This document shows positions 53,142 to 62,572 of a DNA stretch of 64,000 nt, piece after piece. The stretch lies in assembly GCA_028289645.1 (NCBI GenBank), contig JANQOK010000012.1, positions 1-64,000 of the forward strand, read 5' to 3'. Origin of the DNA: Anderseniella sp. Lineage in GTDB: Bacteria > Pseudomonadota > Alphaproteobacteria > Rhizobiales > Aestuariivirgaceae. The position numbers and the translations under genes are program-made. The notes beneath the pieces were generated by a model. That model worked only from the letters and a program-made list of their open reading frames with translations. It made no database searches and had not been told where the DNA came from. Numbering within the stretch: position 1 is the first letter of the stretch; every line of letters starts with the position of its first letter.

Positions 53142-53210
53142 CCGCATATTGAAGCGCTGCGACTTATCCGTCTGCCAGGAGATCGCTACCGGTGTGTCTG
53201 GCATGAAGCG

Positions 53211-54020
53211 ATGAGCATCGAAATCGTCAACAATGAAGATGTGGAGATTCATTGCTCGGTCTACGGCAGCGGACCGCCGCTTATCATGCTGCACGGCATT
53301 CCGGATTACTCGGGCGGCTGGCATTACCAGATTGAAGCGCTGAAGCATTCTCACCAGTTGATCTGCCCAGACCTGCGCGGCATCAACAACAGCAGCAAGC
53401 CACTGACGGCGGACGCCTATTCCATGCAGGCCCTGGTCAGTGACGTTGCCGCAATCATCGACCACTTCGGGCTGTCGAAAGTCGATGTGCTCGGGCATGA
53501 CTTTGGCGGGGCGATGGCATGGTGGACGGCAATCTCGTTGCCCCGGCACACCAAACGGCTGGCTGTGCTCAGCGCGCCGCATCCGGCGGACTACATTGCA
53601 GCCGCCCGGGGCGACCCCGCACAAAGAAAAGCCATGGAGTACATAGGCACCTTTCTCAACATGGCAAATGCCGACACGCTGAATATCGACCAGTTGAGCA
53701 GTTGGGTGAATGACAGGCAGTTGCAGGACAAGCTGAAGGCAGCGCTGGTCAACACGCCCGCGCAAGCACTTGCCAATTACTATGTGGGCACGCTGTCAAA
53801 CCTCAAATCGCTGGTGCTCGATACGATTCCAGCGGTGCAAAACCCCACGCTGGTTATCAGGGGTCAGCTTGATCCATACGTTCTGCCGCATCTGTACAGC
53901 GATACCTGGCGGCATGTGGATGCAGAGCTCAACATGGTGTGCCTGCCGCGCGCCGGCCATTTTGTCCATCACGAGGCCCATAAGCAGGTCAACGCACACC
54001 TGGAACACTTTTTTGGCTGA
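53211..54020 (+). CDS. Alpha/beta hydrolase, epoxide hydrolase-like
   Basis: The 269-residue protein has the HGIPDYSGGW oxyanion loop, an aspartate nucleophile in GHDFGG, and the catalytic His in AGHFVHHEA. An Asp nucleophile with this HGxP loop is typical of epoxide hydrolases or haloalkane dehalogenases. It could open an epoxide made by the P450 on the other side of the promoter region; that link is inference. Confidence 0.8.
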   Translation: MSIEIVNNEDVEIHCSVYGSGPPLIMLHGIPDYSGGWHYQIEALKHSHQLICPDLRGINNSSKPLTADAYSMQALVSDVAAIIDHFGLSKVDVLGHDFGGAMAWWTAISLPRHTKRLAVLSAPHPADYIAAARGDPAQRKAMEYIGTFLNMANADTLNIDQLSSWVNDRQLQDKLKAALVNTPAQALANYYVGTLSNLKSLVLDTIPAVQNPTLVIRGQLDPYVLPHLYSDTWRHVDAELNMVCLPRAGHFVHHEAHKQVNAHLEHFFG

Positions 54021-54102
54021 CAGGCCCAGCGTCCAGCACCTACAATTTCACCCGTGCGTGCAGGCGCGCAAGTAAGCCCCTAACAGATACGAACCAAAGC
54101 AC

Positions 54103-54570
54103 ATGTCCGGAAACACCATATACACGACATTGAGGCCGACCGGCGCGTCGCTTGGAAGCGTGGCTGCATTCGTATCCCAGTTTGAGCCGTTCACAACTTA
54201 CGAGTTCGGTCCGATGATGAAGTCGCTCATGTATCAGCTCGAACACGGCACTCACGCCGTAACCATGATCGGCGACCCCATGACCGGGAAGGTCGACCAG
54301 ATGGCGGCCTATGTCGGCTGGATAAAGACAAGCAAGGAGATAGCTGAAGACTGGCTGGAGCGCGACGGGCGGCTGAGCCTGAGTTCCGATGATGACGGCG
54401 CCATTGCCGTCACCATCCTCGCAGCGCAAAACCCGTCCGGCATTCTGGGTCTCATCAAGCATGCGAAGAGAATCAATGTCGGCAAGTCGGTGTACTGGAA
54501 ACGGTACTTCACCGATGGTCGTGAGCCCATGCATCGCTCAGTGGTGAAAAAACAGACGGCGGATTCATGA
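54103..54570 (+). CDS. Small protein of unknown function, weakly HlyC-like
   Basis: This 155-residue protein has no signal peptide. Its middle (AAYVGWIKTSKEIAEDWL) and its end (VGKSVYWKRYFTDGRE) recall RTX-toxin lysine acyltransferases of the HlyC type, and size fits. However the catalytic His and Asp positions of HlyC are not matched by my reading, so activity is doubtful and the resemblance may be only structural. The stop overlaps the next hydrolase start by 4 nt. Confidence 0.45.
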   Translation: MSGNTIYTTLRPTGASLGSVAAFVSQFEPFTTYEFGPMMKSLMYQLEHGTHAVTMIGDPMTGKVDQMAAYVGWIKTSKEIAEDWLERDGRLSLSSDDDGAIAVTILAAQNPSGILGLIKHAKRINVGKSVYWKRYFTDGREPMHRSVVKKQTADS

Positions 54571-55436
54571 AAGTCATTACGGACGAGTTGTTGGTTGCCC
54601 TTGGCGATCAGCGGGGCAAGATGTCGGTGCGCGTGTGGGAGCCGGAACAGGCCCGCGAGACGATCTATTGTGTCCACGGATTTGCCGGTAATTCGGCGGA
54701 CTTTGAGTATCTGGCGCCGTTCCTGGCGGAAAACGGCTATCGCGTGGTCTGTCCGGACATGATCGGGCGGGGCAAGTCGGCTTACTTCGGCGACAAAAAG
54801 TTTTACATTCTTGAAAGCTATCTGAGAACCCTTGGTTCCCTTTTTCAGAACTATCGCTCCGAAACCAATCACCTGATCGGAAACTCCTGGGGTGGCATTA
54901 TCGGGTTGGTGTTCGCATCCATTGCGGGCATGCATTCCGGCAAGATCATACTCAACGATCCATGTCTTAAATCAGGCGGAGAGCTCGATGCGCTACGGAC
55001 CCGCATTGTCGACATCGCAACGACCACGCTGGATGACTTCGATGATGTCGTTGCATATCTCTACGATGCCTATTCGCTTACCCACAGCTATCCGCGATCC
55101 AGGATAGTGGAGATCGCCAGGAGCAAGTTTTCCGAGGTGAAGGGGAAATGGCGCCTGGCTATTGATCCGGCGGTGATTGAGGGCATGAGAAACCACATCG
55201 GCATGGATTATGACGTCTACCATCACCTTGAACGGTTACGCTGCCCGACACTGCTGATGTATGGATCGACCAGCCCCTATCATGAGCCGGAGCGGCTCGA
55301 TCCGATCATGGCAAGGACGAACCATGTTTCCTGTGTCAGCGACCTGGACGGCGGCCATGCGATACCACTGTTAACCTCCCACATGGCGCTGCTCATTCTG
55401 GGCTTTCTGGAAACCCGCCAGCGCAAGGTCGATTGA
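54567..55436 (+). CDS. Alpha/beta hydrolase (serine type)
   Basis: The 289-residue protein has an oxyanion motif CVHGFAGNSADFEYL, the serine nucleophile in GNSWGG and the catalytic His in GGHAIPL near the C-terminus. This is a serine esterase, lipase or C-C hydrolase type, different from the Asp-type hydrolase two genes upstream. It is translationally coupled to the small unknown protein. Confidence 0.8.
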   Translation: MKVITDELLVALGDQRGKMSVRVWEPEQARETIYCVHGFAGNSADFEYLAPFLAENGYRVVCPDMIGRGKSAYFGDKKFYILESYLRTLGSLFQNYRSETNHLIGNSWGGIIGLVFASIAGMHSGKIILNDPCLKSGGELDALRTRIVDIATTTLDDFDDVVAYLYDAYSLTHSYPRSRIVEIARSKFSEVKGKWRLAIDPAVIEGMRNHIGMDYDVYHHLERLRCPTLLMYGSTSPYHEPERLDPIMARTNHVSCVSDLDGGHAIPLLTSHMALLILGFLETRQRKVD

Positions 55437-55527
55437 CACGCCGCCACCGGGATTGTCAGCTTGCCGGATAAAGGCACGGCCCCGGCGTGATGATGCTCAT
55501 GCACCGTGTCGGGCCACGCCTCCGGTC

Positions 55528-56085
55528 TCAATCACTCAACGTTCCAGCGGACTTCCGCGCCAGAACCACAAGCGCATCGGCGATGTGCTTGTCGGCAATG
55601 TTGTAGTCCTTGGCCTTGACCCGGATCTTGTGAGCCTCATGCAGCACGTCCGCATGGGTAAGCCCGTGTGGCGGATCGAACTTGTAGCAGGCAAGCTCCA
55701 TGAGCTGACCCAGCGGATCGCGAAAATACAGTGAATCCATGAAGCCCCGGTCGACATTGCCTGAATTGGAAAACCCGGCGGCTTGCAGGCGTTCGGCCGC
55801 CTGGGTGTAAGTGGCGCGCGACACGATGAAGGCGAGGTGATGCAGGTTGCCGACATTGTTCGGGTTGGGAGTGGCATCCGCGTGCCAGTCTTCATTGGTG
55901 AAGATGGTGATCAGCCTGCCGTCGCCAGGATCGAAATACAGATGGTTGGTGTCGGGTGCGTCGAGATTGGGCTGTTCAAACACGAACGGCATGCCGAGAA
56001 CGCCTTCCCAGAAATCAATCGAGGTCTGGCGGTCGGCGCCGTTCAGGGTGATGTGGTGAACGCCTTGGGTCTGGATAACGGCCAT
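55528..56085 (-). CDS. VOC-family (glyoxalase/ring-cleaving dioxygenase-like) protein
   Basis: From the ATG at 56085 the product has 185 residues with a VOC fold: GVHHITLNGADRQTSIDFW at the start, HHLAFIV in the middle and the metal-site ELACYKFDPP near residue 135. The family includes extradiol dioxygenases and glyoxalases. It is coupled to the acyl-CoA ligase gene by a 1-bp overlap, so it probably belongs to an aromatic or acid degradation step. Confidence 0.75.
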   Translation of the reverse strand: MAVIQTQGVHHITLNGADRQTSIDFWEGVLGMPFVFEQPNLDAPDTNHLYFDPGDGRLITIFTNEDWHADATPNPNNVGNLHHLAFIVSRATYTQAAERLQAAGFSNSGNVDRGFMDSLYFRDPLGQLMELACYKFDPPHGLTHADVLHEAHKIRVKAKDYNIADKHIADALVVLARKSAGTLSD

Positions 56086-57611
56086 CAGTCTATCCAATCA
56101 TGGGTGTTTTCGATGTCACGCACTTCGGTTTTCAGTATCTTGCCATAATTGCTCTTCGGCAGCACATCAACAAACCGATAGGCCTTCGGCCGCTTGAAGC
56201 GGGCCATGTTGGCCAGGCAATAGGCATCGGCTTGCTGCTCACTCAGATCATGGCCTTCTTCGCGGACCAGGTAGGCAATCACCACCTCGCCCCAGTCCGG
56301 GTGCGGCCTGCCGATGACGCAGACTTCAGCCAGTTCCGGCATCTGCAACAACACCTCCTCAATCTCGCGCGGATAGACGTTGGTGCCGCCTGAAATGATC
56401 ATGTCCTTGGAGCGGTCGGTGAGTGTCAGGTAGCCGTCTTCGTCGAAGACACCGACATCGCCGGTCCACAACCAGCCGTCACGCAGGGCAGATGCGGTAG
56501 CTTCCGGGTTGTTCCAGTAGCCGAGCATCACCGTATCGCCGCGGCAGACGATCTCGCCCTTCTCGCCGACCGGAACCTCTGCTCCGTCTTCGTCGACGAC
56601 CCGGACATGCACGCACGCGTCCGCCACGCCAGCGGTGCCAAGCCGGTGGCGCCATTTCGGGTGATTGCGGTCAGCAATGTCTTCCCGCGACAGGTGGGTT
56701 ATGGTCATCGGGCTTTCGCCCTGTCCGTAAAGCTGGGCCAGCCTCGGGCCGAAGCGGTCCAGAGCCGCGATGCAGTCCTCGACATACATCGGCGCGCCGC
56801 CATAGATGATCAGTTTCAGATTGCTCAGGTCCGCTTCGCCGGGCGATGTTGTCAGGCGCCGCACCATGGTCGGAGCGGCAAACATCGACACACCCTGCCA
56901 ATGGGCAACGAGTTCGAATATCTCCGCCGGGTCAAAGCCGCCGGAGGCGGGCACGATGTTGCAGGCACCGGCGCACACGTGCGGAAACATCCACATGCCG
57001 GAACCATGGCTTAAGGGGGCCGGGTGAATGATGCAGTCTGCCGGCATTACGCGGTCGAAATCGGCGAAATAGTTCAGCGTCATGGCGACGATGTTGCGAT
57101 GTGACAGCATGGCGCCCTTGGGCCTGCCCGTGGTGCCGGAGGTATAGAACAGCCAGGCCAGTTCATCCGGCTCGACAAAGCTGATCTTCACCGGGTCGTT
57201 GGCGAGCAGGTCCACATAGGCGTGTGAGGTGACATCGATGATGTGGTCGATGCCTTCGGCGCCAGCCAACCTGATGGTGTCGCCCAGGGCAGGGGTGACG
57301 AAGCAGGCCCTGCAGCCGGAGTTTTCCAGGATATAGGTAAACTCCGACGCATGCAGCTTGGCATTCATGGGCACGGCTGCCAGGCCGGCATGCCAGATCG
57401 CAAACAGCACCTCGAAATATTCCGGGACATTTTTCATGGCCAGTGCGACCCGGTCGCCCTTTTTCAGGCCAAGGCCGCGCAAGCCGCCTGCCAGCCGTTC
57501 GATCCGGTTGCGCAATTCGCTGTGGGTGAGAATGACATCCGTACCCTGGCCGACGGCGGGGGCATCCGGGCGTTCCAGTGCGTTGCGTTCTATCCAGTGT
57601 GCCAAATTCAT
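56085..57611 (-). CDS. AMP-dependent acyl-CoA ligase
   Basis: The ATG at 57611 gives 508 residues. The adenylation motifs are complete: FYTSGTTGRPKGAML, LYGQGESP, GYWNNPEAT, WLWTGDVG and ISGGTNVYPREIEEVL, plus the final SNYGKILK lysine. It activates a carboxylic acid to its CoA ester. An in-frame extension to 57953 lacks homology and is not used. The downstream VOC gene is coupled to it. Confidence 0.9.
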   Translation of the reverse strand: MNLAHWIERNALERPDAPAVGQGTDVILTHSELRNRIERLAGGLRGLGLKKGDRVALAMKNVPEYFEVLFAIWHAGLAAVPMNAKLHASEFTYILENSGCRACFVTPALGDTIRLAGAEGIDHIIDVTSHAYVDLLANDPVKISFVEPDELAWLFYTSGTTGRPKGAMLSHRNIVAMTLNYFADFDRVMPADCIIHPAPLSHGSGMWMFPHVCAGACNIVPASGGFDPAEIFELVAHWQGVSMFAAPTMVRRLTTSPGEADLSNLKLIIYGGAPMYVEDCIAALDRFGPRLAQLYGQGESPMTITHLSREDIADRNHPKWRHRLGTAGVADACVHVRVVDEDGAEVPVGEKGEIVCRGDTVMLGYWNNPEATASALRDGWLWTGDVGVFDEDGYLTLTDRSKDMIISGGTNVYPREIEEVLLQMPELAEVCVIGRPHPDWGEVVIAYLVREEGHDLSEQQADAYCLANMARFKRPKAYRFVDVLPKSNYGKILKTEVRDIENTHDWID

Positions 57612-57705
57612 CGGGCAATCGGTCCTTGAAAAGTGAATGGAGACACACTTGCCCAATCGCCAGCATGGCTTCAAGTAGATGTCGTGCGGCGGAGGCCATA
57701 AACTG

Positions 57706-58092
57706 ATGCAAACAATGGAGAAGGCAAAGCCAGGGCGCGGCACCGGCTTTATCTGTTTTGCCGTCATAGCCGGGTGCTGGATATGGCAGCTGGGGTATGG
57801 CGCCTTTGCCGGACTGGTGCAGGCCTTCACCGATCCGCCCAAGTGCGTGGCCGGGTGGCTGTGGCCGGAACCGCTGCCATGGACCGCGTGCCGCGGTTTC
57901 GGGCTGAGCGACAGTGTGCAGCACTGGATCGGCATTCCCGGTGATTTCGCCATGTATCCGTTTGCGCTGTGGCCCTATGCCTGGTCCAGCGGCCTGTATA
58001 CATCGCCAATGTTCTGGCTGAACTCCGGCATTCACCTGCTTGCGTTGTGGTGGCTTGGAAAGGCTCTGGTCGGCAAGGTTATTGCGCGATAG
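57706..58092 (+). CDS. Small membrane protein of unknown function
   Basis: With an ATG at 57706 (GGAGG 10 nt upstream) the gene encodes 128 residues with two to three hydrophobic, tryptophan-rich helices (about 12-35, 65-85, 100-118). No known motif. It lies between the ligase (divergent) and the ureohydrolase gene. Confidence 0.55.
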   Translation: MQTMEKAKPGRGTGFICFAVIAGCWIWQLGYGAFAGLVQAFTDPPKCVAGWLWPEPLPWTACRGFGLSDSVQHWIGIPGDFAMYPFALWPYAWSSGLYTSPMFWLNSGIHLLALWWLGKALVGKVIAR

Positions 58093-58125
58093 TCTCCCGT
58101 GCCGCATGCACAGGGAGATTAGCAG

Positions 58126-59085
58126 ATGTCCAGACCCAACAATGAATTTTACCAGCCGGTGCCCGGTCTTGAAGTGCCGCGTTTTGCCGGCGTGGCCAGC
58201 TTCATGCGCCTGCCGCAGGTCAAGCTTGAAGATGCAGGCGATGTGGATATCGGGCTGATCGGGGTGCCGTGGGACGGCGGCACCACCAACCGTCCCGGTC
58301 CGCGTCATGGCCCGCGCCAGATGCGCGATGCGTCAGCCATGATCCGAAAAGTTCACCATCACCTGAAGATCGAACCGTTCACACTGGCCAACGTTGCCGA
58401 TATCGGCGATGCGCCGGTCAATCCGGCGGATCTGATGGACGCATTGTCGCGCATCGAAACCTTCTACGACAAGGTCGTGGCAACAGGCATCAGGCCGCTG
58501 TCGGCAGGCGGTGATCATCTTTGCTCGTTGCCGATATTGCGCTCGCTGGGCCGGGAAAAGCCGGTTGGGATGGTGCAGTTCGACGCCCACTCGGATCTCT
58601 GGGACAGCTATTTTCACGGATCCAGGTTCACCCATGGCACGCCGTTTGCCAGGGCCATCGAGGAGGGCGTGCTGGATCCGAAGCGCACCGTGCAGATCGG
58701 CCTGCGTGGCGGTGTCTATGACTGGTCGGACCGTGAGTTCGGCGAGAAACACGGCGTGACCATGATCGATATGGAGGAAGTGGTCGCCAACGGGCTTGAC
58801 GACACCATGAAACGGGCGCGCGATGTTGTCGGTGATCAGGAAACCTATGTCACCTTCGACATCGACTGCCTGGACCCGGCCTTTGCACCTGGCACCGGAA
58901 CCCCCGAGGCCGGCGGGTTCACCACCAGGGAGGCCCAGGCCATGTTGCGCAGCCTTCGTGGCCTCAACATCATCGGTGCTGACGTGGTCGAAGTGTCGCC
59001 GCCGTTCGACGCATCGGGTTACACGGCCCTGGCCGGCGTCACCATGATGTTTGAATTGTTGTGCATCATGGCCGAGCGTGTGTAA
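58126..59085 (+). CDS. speB: Agmatinase/guanidinobutyrase family ureohydrolase
   Basis: The 319-residue protein has the manganese ligands of the ureohydrolase family: GGDHLCSLP, DAHSDLWDSY and FDIDCLDPAFAPGTGTPEAGG. Members hydrolyse agmatine, guanidinobutyrate or related guanidino acids to urea and an amine. Given the AruI-like decarboxylase elsewhere in the window, guanidinobutyrase is a good guess, but not proven. The gene is followed by a TAXI receptor and fused permease, which may import its substrate. Confidence 0.85.
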   Translation: MSRPNNEFYQPVPGLEVPRFAGVASFMRLPQVKLEDAGDVDIGLIGVPWDGGTTNRPGPRHGPRQMRDASAMIRKVHHHLKIEPFTLANVADIGDAPVNPADLMDALSRIETFYDKVVATGIRPLSAGGDHLCSLPILRSLGREKPVGMVQFDAHSDLWDSYFHGSRFTHGTPFARAIEEGVLDPKRTVQIGLRGGVYDWSDREFGEKHGVTMIDMEEVVANGLDDTMKRARDVVGDQETYVTFDIDCLDPAFAPGTGTPEAGGFTTREAQAMLRSLRGLNIIGADVVEVSPPFDASGYTALAGVTMMFELLCIMAERV

Positions 59086-59131
59086 TCTCCGCCGACCTAT
59101 CGAGAAAATTCAGACACAGGGAAGGACGTCC

Positions 59132-60091
59132 ATGTCTCGCTTCAACCAATTCGCATTCGCCTTCACACTCACCGCTGCTGCGGCTCTGCCGCTTGCGGTG
59201 AGCGCGGAGACCCGCGTCACCTACAAGTCGGCCAAATCCACGTCATCGTACTACCAGATGGGCGTGCAATTGGCAGAGGCGGTCAAGAAGGGCTCCGGCG
59301 GGAATGTCATACTGACCGTGGAAGAGTCGCAAGGCTCGGTGCAGAACGTCAAGGAGGCGGCAACCCGGACCGGCAACTACGTGTTCACCACACCGCCGGT
59401 CCTGGTCAAGCTGGCGCAGGCCGGCAAGAAGATGTTCGAGCCGAAGAATGCAAAGTTCGATGACATCAGGGGACTGTTTCCAATTCCGTCCCTGACCATG
59501 CATTTTGTCGTGCGGCAGGATTCGGGCGTCACCGAATTCACCGGGCTTGAGGGCAAGACATTCCTGATTGGCAAAGGCAGCTTCGGTGCCCGGGAAGCGG
59601 CAAAGTACATCAAGCTGTTCGGCCTTGAAGGCAAGGTCAACCTGGCCGAGGTCGAGCTGTCGTCGGCGGTGTCGGCCCTGAAGAACAAGCAGATTGACGG
59701 CTTTGCCACGGCAGGTTCGTATCCGGCCCCCAATGTGCTCGAGGCTGCGGCGTCCACGCCGGTCAATGTGCTGTCACTGAGCGATGAGCAGTTCGCCATG
59801 ACCAAGCGTGACAAGCTGACCATACCGGCCGGTACCTATGCCGGCGTCGACAAGGACATCACCACGACCACGTTGCCGGTGATGGCCTACACCACTACCG
59901 GCATGGACGATCAGACCGCCTACGAACTCACCAAGACCTACTGGGAAGGCAAGGCAGGCATGGGAGAGACCGCCAAGTGGTGGAACGGCGTGACGCCTGA
60001 ATACCTCACCGCCATGGTGGGCAAACTTCACCCCGGCGCGCTGAAATATTATGACGAAAAGGCCATCAAGGTGCCGGAGTCGCTTCGCTAG
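59132..60091 (+). CDS. TAXI-family TRAP receptor
   Basis: The ATG at 59132 has GGAAGG upstream and the product of 319 residues has a Sec signal peptide (about 1-24, LPLAVSAE). The mature part shows VTYKSAKSTSSYYQMG, KTFLIGKGSFGAREAAKYIKLFG and KQIDGFATAGSYPAPNV, as in TAXI receptors. It is the partner of the permease 18 bp downstream. Confidence 0.9.
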   Translation: MSRFNQFAFAFTLTAAAALPLAVSAETRVTYKSAKSTSSYYQMGVQLAEAVKKGSGGNVILTVEESQGSVQNVKEAATRTGNYVFTTPPVLVKLAQAGKKMFEPKNAKFDDIRGLFPIPSLTMHFVVRQDSGVTEFTGLEGKTFLIGKGSFGAREAAKYIKLFGLEGKVNLAEVELSSAVSALKNKQIDGFATAGSYPAPNVLEAAASTPVNVLSLSDEQFAMTKRDKLTIPAGTYAGVDKDITTTTLPVMAYTTTGMDDQTAYELTKTYWEGKAGMGETAKWWNGVTPEYLTAMVGKLHPGALKYYDEKAIKVPESLR

Positions 60092-60109
60092 CGGCGTTAG
60101 ACACATCTC

Positions 60110-61906
60110 ATGGAGACGCCAAGCGCCGCCCCGGCAATCAGACCGGCATGGCTGGTTCTCGGGGCAGCGAGCATCGCCTTTCACCTGTGGTTGATCTTTT
60201 CCGGCCTGATCCCGAACCTGGTGTCACGCCCGCTGCATATGGCTCTGGCAGTACCCTGGATCATGCTGGTTGCCGGGCGTGGGCGTGTCGAAACGGCGAT
60301 CGGCTGGTTCCTCGGGCTGGCAGCCATCGCGGTTTGCCTGTGGATTGCACTCAACGAGGCTGCGCTGTCGGACCAGTACGGCTCGCTGGCAGGCTATGGA
60401 CAACTGGCAGCCAGCGCCATTGTCATCGTCTGTGTGCTGGAGATGGCCCGCCGGGCGATTGGCTGGCCGCTGCCGTGCGTGGCGGCGGTGGCGCTGGTGT
60501 ACGGCCTTTTCGGTGACCATGTGCCCGGCGAGCTCGGGCATCCTGGCCTGCCGGTTGAAAGCTTTCTCGGCACGCTGGTGATTGCCGAGGGCGGACTGTG
60601 GGGACAGCTGACCGGCGTGTCGGTGTCCGTGGTCGCTGTGTTCGTCATCTTTGGAGCGGTGCTGAACGCCGGTGAGGCCGGCCAGGGCTTCATGAACCTG
60701 GCGCTTGCCAGCGCCGGCAGGCTCAAGGCAGGTGCCGCCAAGGTCTCGGTGCTGGCCTCGGCCCTGTTCGGCTCGATCTCCGGGTCGGCATCCGCCAACG
60801 TGGCATCGACCGGATCGTTCACGCTGCCGGCCATGCGCAGGCTTGGATATCCGCCGCCTTTTGCCGGTGCGGTTGAGGCGGTCGCCTCCAGCGGTGGGCA
60901 GATTATGCCGCCGCTGATGGGCGCCGGCGCGTTTGTGATGGTTGAACTGACATCCACTCCCTATACGGCCATCATGGCGGCTGCGATCCTGCCGGCGATA
61001 CTGTTCTTTTGCGCGGTATGGTTCGGAGTCGACGGATTTGCCAGCCGCTATGACCTGAAGGGCATGGGTGACGACGCGCGCATTCCTGCCAGGACATTGC
61101 TGATAACCGGCGGTTTCTTCCTGGTGCCGTTTACGGTGTTGATGGAACGCTTGTTCCACGGTGGCTACACGGCCCAGTTTGCCGCCGCCCTGGCTATCCT
61201 GTCCGCTGCCGTCCTGCTGTTGTTCACCAGCCGGGGTATCGCCGGCAAGACGTTGATTGTCGAACGCGTCTCGACAGCCATCGAAACCAGCGGCCGTCAG
61301 ATCGCGCTGATTGCGTCGATCATTCTGTGTGCCAGCCTGATTGTCGGCGTGCTCGGACAGACAGGGCTCGGAGTCAAGATTACTTCGCTGATTGTCGATC
61401 TGTCAGGCGGCTGGCTGCCGGCGGCCCTGCTGCTGACAGCGCTCGCCTGCCTGATTCTCGGCATGGAAGTGCCGACCACGGCAGCTTATGTGATTTGCAT
61501 CTCCGTGGCGGGACCTGCACTGCAGCAGCTCGGGGTACCGCTGCTGGCGGCGCACCTGTTCGTGTTCTGGTACGCGCTGTTGTCGACCATCACACCACCG
61601 GTATGCGGCACCGTCTTCATTGCTGCCGGCATGACCGGGGCACCCTGGCTCAGGGTCGCCGGTCATGCCATGGCATTGGGGGTCGGCCTTTACCTGATAC
61701 CGCTTGCCATGATTGCAGACATCGGGCTGATCGAAACGTCGCAAAGCCTGGTATCGGCATTGCTGGCGTTCGCAAGGATTGGCTTTGCACTGTACCTGAT
61801 CAGCAGGGGATTGATTGTCCGGGACATGCCGAACACGGCGAGAGGTGGGCTGTGCCTGGCGGGCCTGGTCATCATGTTCTGGCCTGTGCTCTTGCCGTTG
61901 ATTTAA
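60110..61906 (+). CDS. TRAP transporter fused permease (DctQM type)
   Basis: The 598-residue membrane protein combines a small-permease part (about 1-140) and a large-permease part with SALFGSISGSASANVASTGSFTLPAM, GGQIMPPLMGAGAF and ITPPVCGTVFIAAG. Such fused permeases always go with TAXI receptors. Together with the receptor before it, it should import a carboxylate or amino compound, perhaps the substrate of the neighbouring ureohydrolase. Confidence 0.95.
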   Translation: METPSAAPAIRPAWLVLGAASIAFHLWLIFSGLIPNLVSRPLHMALAVPWIMLVAGRGRVETAIGWFLGLAAIAVCLWIALNEAALSDQYGSLAGYGQLAASAIVIVCVLEMARRAIGWPLPCVAAVALVYGLFGDHVPGELGHPGLPVESFLGTLVIAEGGLWGQLTGVSVSVVAVFVIFGAVLNAGEAGQGFMNLALASAGRLKAGAAKVSVLASALFGSISGSASANVASTGSFTLPAMRRLGYPPPFAGAVEAVASSGGQIMPPLMGAGAFVMVELTSTPYTAIMAAAILPAILFFCAVWFGVDGFASRYDLKGMGDDARIPARTLLITGGFFLVPFTVLMERLFHGGYTAQFAAALAILSAAVLLLFTSRGIAGKTLIVERVSTAIETSGRQIALIASIILCASLIVGVLGQTGLGVKITSLIVDLSGGWLPAALLLTALACLILGMEVPTTAAYVICISVAGPALQQLGVPLLAAHLFVFWYALLSTITPPVCGTVFIAAGMTGAPWLRVAGHAMALGVGLYLIPLAMIADIGLIETSQSLVSALLAFARIGFALYLISRGLIVRDMPNTARGGLCLAGLVIMFWPVLLPLI

Positions 61907-61918
61907 CCATTTGGCGCC

Positions 61919-62413
61919 CTAGCGGCCAGCCATCGCCGCGCCTTCCTGGCGCAGCTGTTCAGCTTCCTGATCCGTTAGCCCAAACAGACGCGATGTCTTG
62001 CGGATTACCTCAAGTTCGGCTTCATGCAGATCGTTATGGGTATAGGCAATGGTCCACATCTTGCGGACAAAGCCGGCCCGGCGTTCGCGGGTTATGCTGG
62101 TTGTCAGAAGAGACCCGAGCCATTGGATGTGGTCCTGGACTATCGGATTGACAGTCAGTCGCTTGCTGACAAACAGAATATCGTCGCCACGCAGTTTGAT
62201 GTAGGGATGGTACAGGCGCTTGAGGATTTTGGAATCGGCTGGATGGAGCCTCTTGTCGACCAGAAACAACCAGATTATGGCAATCAGTGATGCAAACGCA
62301 CTGTCGTTCTCGCGCAGTTCCGGATATATCGCGTCAAGGCGATACATGGAGTCCATAAGTTGCCTGATACGTCGTTTCTTGCTTGCTCGCTTTTGTCTGC
62401 TTGGCCCCGACAA
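61919..62413 (-). CDS. TerB-like protein
   Basis: The 164-residue protein has a basic N-terminus (RQKRASKKRRIRQ) and helices that match the TerB/DjlA fold, with RKMWTIAYTHNDLHEAELEVIRKTSRLFGL region typical of the C-terminal half. Members are linked to tellurite resistance or membrane stress. No other ter genes are nearby. Convergent with the fused permease. Confidence 0.6.
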   Translation of the reverse strand: MSGPSRQKRASKKRRIRQLMDSMYRLDAIYPELRENDSAFASLIAIIWLFLVDKRLHPADSKILKRLYHPYIKLRGDDILFVSKRLTVNPIVQDHIQWLGSLLTTSITRERRAGFVRKMWTIAYTHNDLHEAELEVIRKTSRLFGLTDQEAEQLRQEGAAMAGR

Positions 62414-62504
62414 ATTGCCTGCCCCCGTTTATTAAATTCTCAGGTAAAGGAAAGATGACCTTACGTTATAGTTCGCGCACGCCTGAAAAAGCACGGGCGA
62501 TTTG

Positions 62505-62522
62505 CATTTGCAATAGCAAATG
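62505..62522. other. Short perfect inverted repeat in the gap before the racemase gene end
   Basis: CATTTGC (62505-62511) and GCAAATG (62516-62522) surround a 4-base loop, 50 bp downstream of the racemase stop on the minus strand. It could be part of a terminator for that transcript or a regulator site for the TerB-like gene; a T-run is not directly adjacent, so neither is firm. Confidence 0.35.
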
Positions 62523-62572
62523 AGCAGGAGTTCCCTTCGCCTGGGCTCGTGGTCGTCGTACAGGCTGAATCT

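Noticed and set aside
57612-57953. N-terminal extension of the acyl-CoA ligase
   Set aside because: The extra residues are not family-like; the ATG at 57611 gives the normal ligase length.
57163-58308. 381-codon minus-strand ORF
   Set aside because: Out of frame with the acyl-CoA ligase and antisense to the membrane-protein and ureohydrolase genes; no motifs.
60224-61159. 311-codon minus-strand ORF
   Set aside because: Antisense to the fused TRAP permease; low-complexity composition.
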